Positions 17,261 through 26,959 of a DNA stretch of 64,000 nucleotides are shown here, one piece after another (the stretch's first letter is position 1; every line of letters starts with the position of its first letter). Made by a program: the position numbers and the translations under genes. Origin of the DNA: Prevotella sp. (GTDB lineage: Bacteria > Bacteroidota > Bacteroidia > Bacteroidales > Bacteroidaceae). Under the pieces are notes generated by a model that searched no databases, had not been told where the DNA came from, and was given only the letters and a program-made list of their open reading frames with translations. The stretch lies in NCBI GenBank assembly GCA_017470055.1, contig JAFUFD010000050.1:1-64000 (forward strand). Direction: 5' to 3'.

Positions 17261-18286
17261 CTATTTACTATTCTGTTTGTAGTACTTAATGAGTTTGGGA
17301 ACGACTTCCTCGACGGTACCAACAATCACGTAGTCAGCAATGCGGTTGATGGGTGCATCGGGGTCAGAGTTGACACTGATGATGATACCAGAATCCTGCA
17401 TACCGGCGATGTGCTGAATCTGTCCAGAGATACCGCAGGCGATATAGACCTTCGGATGAACGGTGACACCCGTCTGACCGATCTGGCGGTCGTGGTCAAT
17501 CCAACCTGCATCCACGGCGGCACGAGAGCCACCGACCTCACCATGTAATACCTTGGCGAGTTGGAACAACTGGTCAAAGCCCTCCTTAGAGCCTACACCA
17601 TAGCCACCTGCAACCACGATGGGCGCTCCCTTCAGGTTGTGCTTGGCTGCCTGTACCTCATGGGTCAGCACCTTCACGACGTAAGCCTCAGGGCTCACGT
17701 ACTTAGACACCTCGGGATAAACCACCTCGTTCTTGGCCTGACCTTCGTAGAGCGCCTTCTGCATCACACCGCTACGAACGGTAGCCATCTGGGGACGGTG
17801 GTCGGGGTTCACAATGGTTGCTACGATGTTACCACCGAAGGCGGGACGAATCTGATAGAGCAGGTTCTCATATACCTTATTATTCTTCTTGTCCTCGTAA
17901 GAGCCAATCTCCAACTCCGTGCAGTCAGCAGTCAGACCACTGGTCAATGACGAACTGACACGGGGACCGAGGTCACGACCGATAACGGTAGCACCCATCA
18001 GACAGATTTGAGGCTGCTCCTCCTTGAAAAGGTTGACGAGGATGTCCGTGTGAGGAGCCGAGGTGTAGGGGAACAATCCCTCACCGTCGAAGACAAACAG
18101 TTTGTCGACACCATAAGGCAGAATCTGATTCTCTACCTTGCCTTTGATGCCAGTACCAGCGACAACGGCATGGAGTTCCACCTTCAGTTCATTGGCGAGT
18201 TTGCGACCCTTGGTCAGCAACTCCTGAGATACCTCCTGTACCTGTGTACCTTCTATCTCAACATAAACAAATACATTATTCGCCAT
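17261..18286 (-). CDS. etfA: Electron transfer flavoprotein subunit alpha
   Basis: 341 residues. The C-terminal FAD domain has the family signature (ACGISGQIQHIAGMQDSGI, then SVNSDPDAPINRIADYVIVG), preceded by VAGGYGVGS. With EtfB it accepts electrons from acyl-CoA dehydrogenase. It begins 3 bases after etfB, consistent with coupled translation. The last codons (NSK-stop) lie in a TAGTAAA direct repeat that runs into the start of the next small gene. Confidence 0.97.
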   Translation of the reverse strand: MANNVFVYVEIEGTQVQEVSQELLTKGRKLANELKVELHAVVAGTGIKGKVENQILPYGVDKLFVFDGEGLFPYTSAPHTDILVNLFKEEQPQICLMGATVIGRDLGPRVSSSLTSGLTADCTELEIGSYEDKKNNKVYENLLYQIRPAFGGNIVATIVNPDHRPQMATVRSGVMQKALYEGQAKNEVVYPEVSKYVSPEAYVVKVLTHEVQAAKHNLKGAPIVVAGGYGVGSKEGFDQLFQLAKVLHGEVGGSRAAVDAGWIDHDRQIGQTGVTVHPKVYIACGISGQIQHIAGMQDSGIIISVNSDPDAPINRIADYVIVGTVEEVVPKLIKYYKQNSK

Positions 18287-18289
18287 ATC

Positions 18290-19168
18290 TTAACCAATGA
18301 TTTTCTCTTCCAATAATTCTTTGATCATTCCCTCGACATCAGCATCGGAAGCCGTCAAAGTTTTCGACTCCTTAGCCTGGAACACGATGTTCTTCACTGC
18401 CTTTACCTTCGTAGGAGAGCCTGCGAGACCACACTGGCTGGCATCACCATCGACATCGGCAACGCTCCACTGATTCAGCGTCAAGTAAGGACGCTCGTCG
18501 TACAGGTAGTTATACTCTGAATAGTCATCATCCGTGGTACGCTCCATCGGACAAGTGGCACGTTTGTACTTCATCACCAACTTGGCATTCTGGGGGCGAC
18601 AGGGAGCAGCACTACCGTTGACGGTAATCACAACGGGCAGGGGAGCCTCTACGGTCTCCACACCACCGTCAATCACACGCTTAATAGTAGCCTTGCCATC
18701 CTTCACATTGATTACTTCCTCTGCGTAAGTCACCTGATTGAGACCCAGTTTTTGGGCAACCTGAGGACCTACCTGAGCGGTGTCACCATCGATAGCCTGA
18801 CGACCACCGATAACGATGTCCACGTCACCGATCTTCTTGATAGCAGTAGCAAGGGCATACGAGGTAGCGAGGGTGTCGGCACCGGCAAACAGACGGTCAG
18901 TCAGCAACCAACCCGTATCGGCACCACGATAAAGTCCTTGACGGATAATCTCACCTGCACGTGGAGGACCCATCGTGAGGATTCCTACTGTAGAGCCCGG
19001 ATTCTGCTCTTTCAAGCGAAGAGCCTGCTCCAAGGCGTTCAAATCTTCTGGATTGAAGATAGCGGGTAGGGCAGCACGGTTGACGGTGCCTTCGGCTGTC
19101 ATGGCATCCTTACCCACGTTACGGGTGTCTGGCACTTGCTTCGCCAGCACAACAATCTTTAAAGCCAT
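18290..19168 (-). CDS. etfB: Electron transfer flavoprotein subunit beta
   Basis: 292 residues from the ATG at 19168 (MALKIVVLAKQVPDTRNVG). A longer in-frame reading from 19234 would start upstream of the -7 box and is rejected. Family features are the AMP-binding segment VDIVIGGRQAIDGDTAQVGP (about 112-131) and GVETVEAPLPVVITV. It is the first gene of an operon with etfA, a 54-residue membrane protein and acyl-CoA dehydrogenase. A strong promoter and a set of TTTTGTGCA repeats lie upstream. Confidence 0.96.
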   Translation of the reverse strand: MALKIVVLAKQVPDTRNVGKDAMTAEGTVNRAALPAIFNPEDLNALEQALRLKEQNPGSTVGILTMGPPRAGEIIRQGLYRGADTGWLLTDRLFAGADTLATSYALATAIKKIGDVDIVIGGRQAIDGDTAQVGPQVAQKLGLNQVTYAEEVINVKDGKATIKRVIDGGVETVEAPLPVVITVNGSAAPCRPQNAKLVMKYKRATCPMERTTDDDYSEYNYLYDERPYLTLNQWSVADVDGDASQCGLAGSPTKVKAVKNIVFQAKESKTLTASDADVEGMIKELLEEKIIG

Positions 19169-19209
19169 ATTATTAATAATGTATAATATTGAAATTTCAA
19201 AATCGGGTG

Positions 19210-19240
19210 CAAAGGTACGACTTTTTGCGCACACGGCAAA
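19210..19240 (-). promoter_or_regulatory. etfB operon promoter
   Basis: Minus strand: TTTG (19240-19237), 19 bases, TACCTTTG (19217-19210), followed by CACCCGA. The fit is exact. The sequence around the -7 box is almost identical to that of the rpsO and typA promoters. Confidence 0.88.
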
Positions 19241-19291
19241 ATAAAATGCACAAAATCAATTCTTTTGTGCACACTTCTTCCGTTTTGTGCA
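19223..19291. promoter_or_regulatory. TTTTGTGCA operator-like repeats upstream of etfB
   Basis: TTTTGCGCA at 19223-19231 (between -33 and -7), TGCACAAAA at 19247-19255, TTTTGTGCA at 19263-19271 and again at 19283-19291. The two central copies form a perfect inverted repeat, 9-bp arms around 7 bases. Direct-copy spacings are 40 and 20 bp, multiples of about two helical turns. This looks like binding sites for a regulator of the etf/acyl-CoA dehydrogenase operon. Confidence 0.6.
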
Positions 19292-19370
19292 ATAATATGA
19301 AATGATATTCCGGTTGTTTGTCTCATCCCTTTCTTCTTCATCCTATAATAAAGATTGTTAAATGTGGTGT

Positions 19371-19385
19371 ACCTATATTATAGGT
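19371..19385 (+). promoter_or_regulatory. Palindromic operator candidate for the efflux operon
   Basis: ACCTATATTATAGGT: two perfect 7-base arms around one T. It covers the place where a -33 element would be (the -7 box starts at 19401) and no TTG is seen there. This is the expected position for a repressor of an RND pump operon. Confidence 0.55.
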
Positions 19386-19400
19386 AAGCGGGATTTTTCG

Positions 19401-19408
19401 TAACTTTG
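19401..19408 (+). promoter_or_regulatory. -7 box of the RND efflux operon
   Basis: TAACTTTG followed by CA, 84 bases before the ATG of the adaptor gene. No TTG lies at the right distance, so the promoter may need an activator or be weak. Confidence 0.6.
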
Positions 19409-19491
19409 CAAGCCGAAAACCGAAAGAAGACGTTAAGGTTTTCATATAGACAAGAGGTTTATTCGAATAAGTAATTATAATTAAAATAGGT

Positions 19492-20658
19492 ATGAAAATG
19501 AAAAGAATGATGATGTTTGCAGCATTGGCTGCAACGCTTGTTTCTTGTGGTGGTGGCGGTGGTCGCCCCAATTTTGGCGATAACGAGTATCCTGTGGTAA
19601 CAGTGGGTACCTCCAGTGCCGACATGCAGACCACCTATCCTGCCACGATTAAAGGTGTTCAGGATGTTGAGATTCGTCCGAAGGCAACAGGTTTCATCAC
19701 ACAGATTAATGTGAGAGAGGGACAGACCGTTGGCGCAGGGCAATTGTTGTTTGTTTTGGATAATGAGACTTACCAGGCTCAGGTGCGTCAGGCTCAGGCT
19801 GCGGTGAATACCGCCCAGCAGCAGGTGAATACCGCCCAGTTGACTTATGAGAACTCCAAACAATTGTATGAGAATAAAGTGATTGGTGACTATGAGTTGC
19901 AGACCTCTCAGAATACGTATGAGAGTGCCAAAGCTCAACTGGCTCAGGCACAGGCTGGTCTTGCCTCAGCCCGTGAGGCACTGAGTTTCTGCTATGTGAA
20001 GAGTCCTGCCGCTGGTGTGGTAGGTACTCTGCCTTTCAAGAAGGGTGCGCTGGTCAGTGGCTCTAATGTGCTGACAACCGTCTCGAACATCTCCTCGATG
20101 GAGGTGTATTTCTCAGTGACGGAGAAAGATGCGATGAACTTGTCGCGTAATGGGGAGGGACTGAATGCCCTGCCTCCAGTGAAACTGAAACTCGCTGATG
20201 GTAGCACCTATGCCCATGAGGGTAAAGTGATGAAGATGAGTGGAGTCATCGACCAGGCTACTGGTACGGTGCAGTTGATAGCCGTGTTTACCAATCCCGA
20301 GAAATTGTTGAAGAGTGGTGGCGCAGGTACGATTATCATTCCCCGCATTGCCTCTTCTGCTATCATCATCCCACAGTCGTGTGTGATGGAGGTGCAGAAT
20401 AAGAAATTTGTCTACACTGTGGGTAAAGATAATAAGGTAAAATATACGGAGATCAAGGTTGATCCGCAGGATGACGGTAATAACTATATCGTGACAGATG
20501 GCTTGAAGGCTGGAGATCAGTATGTGACCAATGGTGTTACCAAACTGAATGACGGTATGGAGATAGTACCTATCACCCCCGAACGCTATCAGCAGAAGAT
20601 TGACGAGCAGGCGAAGGCAATGACTGCGGGTGACATCGTGGATGCGATGAAAAAGTAA
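19492..20658 (+). CDS. RND efflux periplasmic adaptor (membrane fusion protein)
   Basis: 388 residues, AcrA/MexA type. Lipoprotein signal with Cys19 (ATLVSC) places it on the periplasmic face of the membrane. Barrel-sandwich halves (VEIRPKATGFITQINVREG and SPAAGVVGTLPFKKGALV) flank a coiled-coil hairpin rich in Gln and Ala (about 90-155, QAQAAVNTAQQQVNTAQ). It connects the pump and channel encoded by the next two genes. The gap to the pump gene is 28 bases of AGTAAAA repeats. Confidence 0.95.
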   Translation: MKMKRMMMFAALAATLVSCGGGGGRPNFGDNEYPVVTVGTSSADMQTTYPATIKGVQDVEIRPKATGFITQINVREGQTVGAGQLLFVLDNETYQAQVRQAQAAVNTAQQQVNTAQLTYENSKQLYENKVIGDYELQTSQNTYESAKAQLAQAQAGLASAREALSFCYVKSPAAGVVGTLPFKKGALVSGSNVLTTVSNISSMEVYFSVTEKDAMNLSRNGEGLNALPPVKLKLADGSTYAHEGKVMKMSGVIDQATGTVQLIAVFTNPEKLLKSGGAGTIIIPRIASSAIIIPQSCVMEVQNKKFVYTVGKDNKVKYTEIKVDPQDDGNNYIVTDGLKAGDQYVTNGVTKLNDGMEIVPITPERYQQKIDEQAKAMTAGDIVDAMKK

Positions 20659-20686
20659 AAAAGGTAGAAAAGTAAAAAAGTAAAAT

Positions 20687-23600
20687 ATGACTTTTACAAC
20701 ATTTATCAAACGCCCAGTACTATCAACGGTGATCTCAATCCTTATCGTGTTGCTGGGTTTTATCGGACTGGTATCGCTGCCTATTGAGCAGTACCCAGAT
20801 ATCGCACCGCCTACCGTTGTGGTATGGACCAGTTATCCTGGTGCAGATGCGGAAACAGTGAAGAACTCTGTCATCACCCCATTGGAGGAGAGTATCAACG
20901 GTGTGGAAGGCATGGACTATATCTCCTCAACGGCATCCTCTGGTTCAGCGCAGATCTCTGTGTTGTTCCGTCAAGGTATGAATGCTGATATGTGTGCCGT
21001 CAACGTACAGAACCGTGTGTCTCAGGCTTCAGCCTTGTTGCCTGCGGAGGTCAACCAGATTGGTGTGACGGTCATGAAGCGTCAAACCTCACAGGTAATC
21101 ATGTATACCTTGACTTCTGACGGTCGCTATGACGATGAGTTCCTGACGAACTATGCGAACATCAATATTATCCCAGCCATCAAGCGTATTCAGGGTGTGG
21201 GTGATGTACAGTCACCTGGTCTGAAGACCTACTCTATGCGTATCTGGCTGAATCCGGATGTGATGAAGCAGCATAACCTGATGCCTTCTGACATCGTTGG
21301 TGTACTTGCCGAGCAGAATATCGAGGCGGCTCCTGGTTCCTTTGGTGAGCAGTCGAATGTTGCCTATGAGTATGCCATGCGTTATACAGGTCGTCTGAAG
21401 ACCGCTGAGCAGTTTGGTGAGATTATCATTGCGAATGATACAGAGGGGCAGACCCTGAAACTGAAGGACGTGGCGAAGATTGAGTTGGGCGGACAGCAAT
21501 ATACCGTATCCATGAAGAACAATAACATTCCCTCTGTGATGGGTATGGTACAGCAGATTGCCGGTTCTAATGCCAACGAGATTGCCAAAAATGTGAAGAA
21601 AGAGTTGGAGGAGCAGGCGAAGTCATTCCCTCCAGGTATGAAATATAAGATCAACTACGATGTCACAGAGTTCCTCTATGCGTCTATTGAGGAGGTGGTG
21701 TTCACTTTGGTGTTTACCCTCATTCTCGTGTTCATCGTAATCTATGTATTCCTGCAGGACTGGCGTTCCACCCTGATCCCGTTGATTGCCGTGCCAGTGT
21801 CATTGATTGGTACGTTCTTCTTCCTGTCAGTGTTCGGTTTCTCCATCAACTTGCTGACGCTGTCTGCCTTGTTGCTTGCCATCGCTATTGTGGTGGACGA
21901 TGCTATTGTGGTCGTTGAGGCGGTACACGCCAAACTGGACCAGGGCTATAAGAGTGCGCTGACAGCAAGTATTGATGCGATGAACGAAATCTCTGGTGCT
22001 ATTATCTCTATTACGCTGGTGATGGCCTCTGTATTTATCCCGGTGTCATTCATCGGAGGTACCTCAGGAACGTTCTATCGTGAGTTCGGTGTGACGATGG
22101 CTGTTTCCATCTTCATTTCCGCCCTGAACGCCCTAACACTGTCACCAGCCTTGTGTGCTATCTTCCTGAAGCCACATGACAAGGAGGGACATGCTAAGAA
22201 GATGTCGATGATAGACCGCTTCCACGCCTCGTTTAATACAGCATACGACTCTGTCTTAGGCAAATATAAGGGTGCTGTGGAGAAACTGGTACGCAAGCCC
22301 CTTGTCATTATGATAACGGTAGTGATTGGTATTGTGGCATTGGTAGGTACGATGCTGACGACAAAGACAGGTTTGGTACCAGATGAAGATACAGGTACCA
22401 TCTTCTGTACCATTTCGATGCCTCCTGCCACCTCCGTGGCACGTACCACACAGGTTATCAATCAGGTGGACTCGATTCTTGGTGCTGACCCTGCTATCCA
22501 GAGCCGTGAGCAGATCCAGGGATATAACTTCATTGCTGGATCAGGTTCGGACCAGGCAACCTTCATCATCAAACTGAAACCGTTTGCAGAGCGTCAAAAG
22601 GGTTTCTTCTGGAAACTCAGTGGATTGTGGCAGGGTGATGGAATCTATCGTTTCTTCTTGAATCCATACGAGTCGACGGGTGTGCTTGCCCAGATATATC
22701 TGAAGACCGCTCATATCAAGGACGCGCAGATTCTCGCTTTCGCACCGCCCATGATTCCTGGCTTCTCTGCTAACAGTGGTGTGTCACTGGTGATGCAGGA
22801 CCGCACAGGTGGTAGTCTTTCCCGTTTCTTTGAGATCGTAAAAGATTATCTTGCCGAGTTGAACAAGCGTCCTGAGATACAGACGGCGCAAACCTCCTAC
22901 AACCCGAACTATCCGCAGTATATGTTGTATGTGGATGTAGCGAAGTGTAAGCAGGCTGGTGTCTCACCGTCTACCGTGCTGTCAACGCTGCAAGGATATT
23001 ATGGAGGACTTTATGCCTCAAACTTCAATGCCTACGGAAAACTCTATCGTGTCATGATACAAGGCTCTCCCGAGACTCGTATGACACCAGAGTCTCTGAA
23101 CAGCATTTATGTCCGTACCCCAGGTGGTATGTCTCCCGTACAGGAGTTCTGTCGCATGGAGCGTGTATATGGACCGTCGAACATTAACCGTTTCAACCTG
23201 TTTACGTCTATTAACGTGACGGCGACAGTGGCTGACGGCTATTCAACAGGTGAGGCAATCAAGGCTGTACAGGAGGTCGCCGCAGATATGTTGCCACAAG
23301 GATATACCTACGACTACTCTGGTTTGACGCGTGAGGAGGCAAAGGCGTCGAATACTACCGCAGTGATCTTCCTGCTGTGTATTGTGTTTATCTACCTTAT
23401 CCTGTCCGCACAGTATGAATCGTACATCCTGCCTCTTGCTGTTATCCTATCCGTACCTTTCGGACTTGCAGGCTGTTTCCTGTTCACGATGCTGTTCGGG
23501 CACTCTAACGACATCTACATGCAGATATCGTTGATTATGTTGATTGGTCTGTTGGCGAAGAATGCCATTCTGATTGTACAGTTCGCCTTGGAGCGTCGCC

Positions 23601-23944
23601 AGACGGGTATGGCAATCTCGTGGTCGGCAGTATTGGGTGCCGCCGCCCGTCTGCGTCCTATCCTGATGACCTCCCTTGCCATGGTTATTGGTCTGTTGCC
23701 AATGATGTTCGCATCGGGTGTAGGAAAGAATGGTAACCAGACACTGGGTGCCGCCGCTGTTGGTGGTATGTTGATAGGTACGCTCTGTCAGGTATTGGTG
23801 GTTCCTGCCTTGTTTGTCATCTTCCAAAGTTTACAAGAGAAGATCAGTCCGATGAAGTTCGAGGGCGAGGAAGAGAATCCTGACGTTTCCACGGAGATTG
23901 CTCAGTATGCTCATCGTCCAGTAGACTACAAATTAGAGGAGTAA
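20687..23944 (+). CDS. RND multidrug efflux pump, AcrB type
   Basis: 1085 residues, slightly longer than AcrB (1049) because of a C-terminal cytoplasmic tail after about residue 1045. Hydrophobe/amphiphile-efflux features are clear: the N-terminal FIKRPVLSTVISILIVLLG, the proton-relay pair of Asp in AIAIVVDDAIVVVEAV (about 404-405), and the PLAVILSVPFGLAG and LIGLLAKNAILIVQF regions in the second half. Large periplasmic loops follow helices 1 and 7. It exports drugs, bile salts or similar compounds by proton antiport. Central gene of a three-gene operon. Confidence 0.97.
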   Translation: MTFTTFIKRPVLSTVISILIVLLGFIGLVSLPIEQYPDIAPPTVVVWTSYPGADAETVKNSVITPLEESINGVEGMDYISSTASSGSAQISVLFRQGMNADMCAVNVQNRVSQASALLPAEVNQIGVTVMKRQTSQVIMYTLTSDGRYDDEFLTNYANINIIPAIKRIQGVGDVQSPGLKTYSMRIWLNPDVMKQHNLMPSDIVGVLAEQNIEAAPGSFGEQSNVAYEYAMRYTGRLKTAEQFGEIIIANDTEGQTLKLKDVAKIELGGQQYTVSMKNNNIPSVMGMVQQIAGSNANEIAKNVKKELEEQAKSFPPGMKYKINYDVTEFLYASIEEVVFTLVFTLILVFIVIYVFLQDWRSTLIPLIAVPVSLIGTFFFLSVFGFSINLLTLSALLLAIAIVVDDAIVVVEAVHAKLDQGYKSALTASIDAMNEISGAIISITLVMASVFIPVSFIGGTSGTFYREFGVTMAVSIFISALNALTLSPALCAIFLKPHDKEGHAKKMSMIDRFHASFNTAYDSVLGKYKGAVEKLVRKPLVIMITVVIGIVALVGTMLTTKTGLVPDEDTGTIFCTISMPPATSVARTTQVINQVDSILGADPAIQSREQIQGYNFIAGSGSDQATFIIKLKPFAERQKGFFWKLSGLWQGDGIYRFFLNPYESTGVLAQIYLKTAHIKDAQILAFAPPMIPGFSANSGVSLVMQDRTGGSLSRFFEIVKDYLAELNKRPEIQTAQTSYNPNYPQYMLYVDVAKCKQAGVSPSTVLSTLQGYYGGLYASNFNAYGKLYRVMIQGSPETRMTPESLNSIYVRTPGGMSPVQEFCRMERVYGPSNINRFNLFTSINVTATVADGYSTGEAIKAVQEVAADMLPQGYTYDYSGLTREEAKASNTTAVIFLLCIVFIYLILSAQYESYILPLAVILSVPFGLAGCFLFTMLFGHSNDIYMQISLIMLIGLLAKNAILIVQFALERRQTGMAISWSAVLGAAARLRPILMTSLAMVIGLLPMMFASGVGKNGNQTLGAAAVGGMLIGTLCQVLVVPALFVIFQSLQEKISPMKFEGEEENPDVSTEIAQYAHRPVDYKLEE

Positions 23945-23948
23945 GATT

Positions 23949-25337
23949 ATGAAGAAACTAATGATATTCGCAGCCGTCTCGCTACTCATGAGTAGTTGCG
24001 GCTTATATAATAAGTACGAGCGTCCTGACGTGGATACCAAGGGACTGATTCGTGACACCATCTCGGATGTTGACACGCTTGCCGTGCAGGATACCGCCTC
24101 TTTCGGTAACCTGCCTTGGCGTAGTGTATTCACGGATGCACAGTTGAGGACTCTCATCGAACAGGGATTGGAGAAGAATGCCAATCTGCAGAATGCGGCA
24201 CTCACCGTACAGATGTATGAGACGATGCTGAAAGCAGCGAAACTGGCTTTCCTACCTGCTGTCTCTTTAGGTGGTACTACCCCTATTGGAACCATCAGTA
24301 CCCTGTATACTGATCCCTCAATGACGACGAAGGCATACTCGATTCCTGTAGCGGCAAGTTGGACGTTAGACCTCTTTGGCAACATCCTGTCGCAGAAGCG
24401 TTCCACGCAGATGAAACTGCTGGGCATGAAAGACTACCAGATGGCTGTCCGTGCCCAAGTGATTGGCGGTATCGCCAATGCCTACTATACGTTGCTGATG
24501 CTGGACGAGCAACTCCGTATCGTAACGGAGATGTCAGGCATGGCAAAAGAGACTTGGGAGATGATGCAGTTGCAGTATAAACTGGGACGTATGCGCTCTA
24601 CCAGTGTGCAGAGTGCGGAGGCTGCCTACCTGTCGACACTGACACAGGCGAACGACTTCAAGCGTCAAATACGTGCTACGGAGAATGCCCTCTCCCTGCT
24701 GATTGGACAGGCAGGACAGCAGATTCCCCGCTCGACACTCGCAGAGCAGTCGCTGCCCTCTGAGTTCAGTACAGGTGTGGGTGTCGCTTTGTTGAAGAAC
24801 CGTCCTGACGTGCATAATGCGGAGATGACACTGGCATCCTGCTTCCATGATGTGCAGACGGCTCGCTCACAGTTTTATCCCAATATCTCGATAGGTGCTT
24901 CTGCCGCTTTCACTAACAGCAATGGTGCCTTTAATCCTGGTAAATGGTTGACGACACTGTTCGGTTCCCTGACACAGCCCATCTTCGCCCGTGGTGCCTT
25001 GATTGCCAATCTGAAGGTAAGTAAGTTGCAGTATGAGCAGGCGTTCAACACATGGCAGAATGCGATTCTCTCGGCTGGTAACGAGGTGTCTAACGCCCTT
25101 GTCAACTACAACAGTTACGATGCCAATAGTAAGATAGAGGCACAGCGTATTGAGGTGTTGACGAAGAATGTGGAGGACACGAAGGCTCTTTATAAGAGTA
25201 GTGGAGCCTCTTATCTGGAGGTGCTGACAGCACAGACCCAGTTGCTCAGCGCTCAGTTGCAGATGGTGACAGATGACTTCTATAAGATGCAGGCTGTCGT
25301 GTCACTGTATACGGCACTTGGTGGTGGCGGGAAGTAA
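23949..25337 (+). CDS. RND efflux outer-membrane channel lipoprotein
   Basis: 462 residues, OprM/NodT family. Lipobox LMSSC with Cys17. The two outer-membrane-efflux repeats are visible (about 60-250 and 260-455), with the typical NRPDVHNAEMTLAS and SQFYPNISIGASAAFTN, then FARGALIANLKVSKLQYEQA. It completes the tripartite pump, starting 4 bases after the pump gene. The NodT-type ending is Gly-rich (ALGGGGK). Confidence 0.95.
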   Translation: MKKLMIFAAVSLLMSSCGLYNKYERPDVDTKGLIRDTISDVDTLAVQDTASFGNLPWRSVFTDAQLRTLIEQGLEKNANLQNAALTVQMYETMLKAAKLAFLPAVSLGGTTPIGTISTLYTDPSMTTKAYSIPVAASWTLDLFGNILSQKRSTQMKLLGMKDYQMAVRAQVIGGIANAYYTLLMLDEQLRIVTEMSGMAKETWEMMQLQYKLGRMRSTSVQSAEAAYLSTLTQANDFKRQIRATENALSLLIGQAGQQIPRSTLAEQSLPSEFSTGVGVALLKNRPDVHNAEMTLASCFHDVQTARSQFYPNISIGASAAFTNSNGAFNPGKWLTTLFGSLTQPIFARGALIANLKVSKLQYEQAFNTWQNAILSAGNEVSNALVNYNSYDANSKIEAQRIEVLTKNVEDTKALYKSSGASYLEVLTAQTQLLSAQLQMVTDDFYKMQAVVSLYTALGGGGK

Positions 25338-25364
25338 AGTTTTTATAGTTTATTGTTTAGAGTT

Positions 25365-26144
25365 ATGGCAAGTGAAATAAGTCCTAAAGCCGAGATCGAC
25401 CCCAGAGCGAAAATCGGTAATAATTGTAAGATATTCCCATTCGTCTATATCGAGGGTGATGTGGAGATAGGTGATGATTGTATTATCTTCCCCTTCGTCA
25501 GCATCTGTAATGGAACCCGCATGGGTAATAAGAATAAGGTGCACCAGGGTACTGTGATAGGTGCGTTGCCACAGGACTTTGAGTTCCGTGGCGAGAAGAC
25601 TGAGTGTATCGTGGGTGACAATAATATCTTCCGAGAGAATGTTGTCGTCAACCGTGCTACCCATAAGGGCGGTCAGACCGTTATCGGCAATGATAATGTG
25701 CTGATGGAGGGTGCCCATATCTCACATGACACGAAGGTCGGTAACCGTTGTGTCTTCGGCTATGGTACGAAGATTGCTGGTGATTGTGAGATAGAGGATG
25801 GTGTTATCTATTCATCCAGTGTGATTGAGAATGCCAGGACCCGTGTGGGACGTGGCTCTATGATACAGGCTGGCACGACGTTCTCCAAGGATGTGCCACC
25901 TTTCATCATCTGTACCAAGCATGTGGAATATGGTGGTGTGAATATGCAGGTGGCTCGTCAGCATGGTGTTGACGAGAAGACCCTGAAGCATATCGCCAAT
26001 GCCTACCGTCTGCTGTTCCATGGTAAGACCTCTACTTTCGACGCTGTCAACCAGATAGAGGAGCAGGTGCCTGACGGTCCTTTTATCCGTCACATCATTG
26101 AGTTTATCCGTGCCTCGCAGATAGGTATTATCACGAAGATGTAA
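25365..26144 (+). CDS. lpxA: Acyl-ACP:UDP-GlcNAc O-acyltransferase
   Basis: 259 residues from the ATG at 25365; an in-frame upstream start at 25353 would add MFRV and is less likely. The N-terminal ~190 residues are a left-handed beta helix of hexapeptide repeats (IGNNCKI, VEIGDDCI, MGNKNKV), followed by a C-terminal helical domain. The catalytic His of LpxA is present (AHISHDTKVGN; His118 and His121 correspond to E. coli His122/His125). The family carries out the first step of lipid A synthesis. It stands away from lpxC/fabZ, and some Bacteroidetes carry two homologues, so this may be the second copy. It starts 27 bases after the efflux operon. Confidence 0.85.
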   Translation: MASEISPKAEIDPRAKIGNNCKIFPFVYIEGDVEIGDDCIIFPFVSICNGTRMGNKNKVHQGTVIGALPQDFEFRGEKTECIVGDNNIFRENVVVNRATHKGGQTVIGNDNVLMEGAHISHDTKVGNRCVFGYGTKIAGDCEIEDGVIYSSSVIENARTRVGRGSMIQAGTTFSKDVPPFIICTKHVEYGGVNMQVARQHGVDEKTLKHIANAYRLLFHGKTSTFDAVNQIEEQVPDGPFIRHIIEFIRASQIGIITKM

Positions 26145-26152
26145 GGACAGGA

Positions 26153-26929
26153 TTAGTAACTGGCGGAGCAGGGAATCCCTGCTGCTATTACACGGTCGCG
26201 AATGACATCCAGTTGTTCGCGACTTGCTTTTTCCAGTCCTTGGGCAGGTGTCTCACGGTCGATGGTATAGACCATCACCTGTTGGGGTTTGATCTGCCTC
26301 ACTACTTCCAGCCAAGGAGCCACATATTCCTCGCCGGTATTGTCGACGCTCTCCCCATGGCAGTTGCCACGCATGAACATCGTCTGGATGATGATATGTC
26401 CATGGAACGCTTTCATGCGCTCGATAATCTGGTTGACATCATAGGTGCCGTTGGGGTGGTCTACCTTATTAATATATAGGGGGTCAACGGTGTCGAGTTT
26501 CAGGATGTTGTCATCTACCTTCATCAAGGCATCATGTACTTGCTTGCGATGTATCATGGTAGAGTTGCTTAGTACACACACCTTTGCTTTCGGACAGTAT
26601 TTGTCACGCAGACAGATGGTGTCATCGATAATCTCCGCGAAATGGGGATGACAGGTAGGCTCTCCGTTCCCGGCAAAGGTCAGCACATCAGGGAGTTGCC
26701 CCTCGGTTTTCATCTCTTGTAGTTTCTTCTCCAAGGCTTGCGTCACTTCCTGTTGGGTAGGCAAGGGGAGGGAAGGACGGTGGTCCTCATTGAAACCACA
26801 TTCACAGTAGATGCAGTCAAACGAGCATACCTTGCCATCGGCAGGCAGCAGGTTGATGCCTAACGAGATGCCCAGTCTACGACTATGCACTGGACCGAAT
26901 ATAGGGGAAGGATAAATAACTGTACTCAT
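26153..26929 (-). CDS. Radical SAM protein (COG0731-like)
   Basis: 258 residues. The 4Fe-4S/SAM motif is CSFDCIYC (Cys35, Cys39, Cys42; Cx3Cx2C), followed by FAGNGEPTCHPHF, a typical SAM-binding and substrate region. It belongs to the group of small radical SAM oxidoreductases often found next to unrelated genes; the reaction is not known. A second Cys in CECGF may be structural. It converges on lpxA with only 8 bases between stops. Confidence 0.82.
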   Translation of the reverse strand: MSTVIYPSPIFGPVHSRRLGISLGINLLPADGKVCSFDCIYCECGFNEDHRPSLPLPTQQEVTQALEKKLQEMKTEGQLPDVLTFAGNGEPTCHPHFAEIIDDTICLRDKYCPKAKVCVLSNSTMIHRKQVHDALMKVDDNILKLDTVDPLYINKVDHPNGTYDVNQIIERMKAFHGHIIIQTMFMRGNCHGESVDNTGEEYVAPWLEVVRQIKPQQVMVYTIDRETPAQGLEKASREQLDVIRDRVIAAGIPCSASY

Positions 26930-26951
26930 GCCAGATTCATTGTTTTGCCTG

Positions 26952-26959
26952 CAAAATTA
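26952..26959 (-). promoter_or_regulatory. -7 box for the radical SAM gene
   Basis: Minus strand TAATTTTG followed by CA, 22 bases before the ATG. No TTG at the expected -33 position. Confidence 0.5.
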
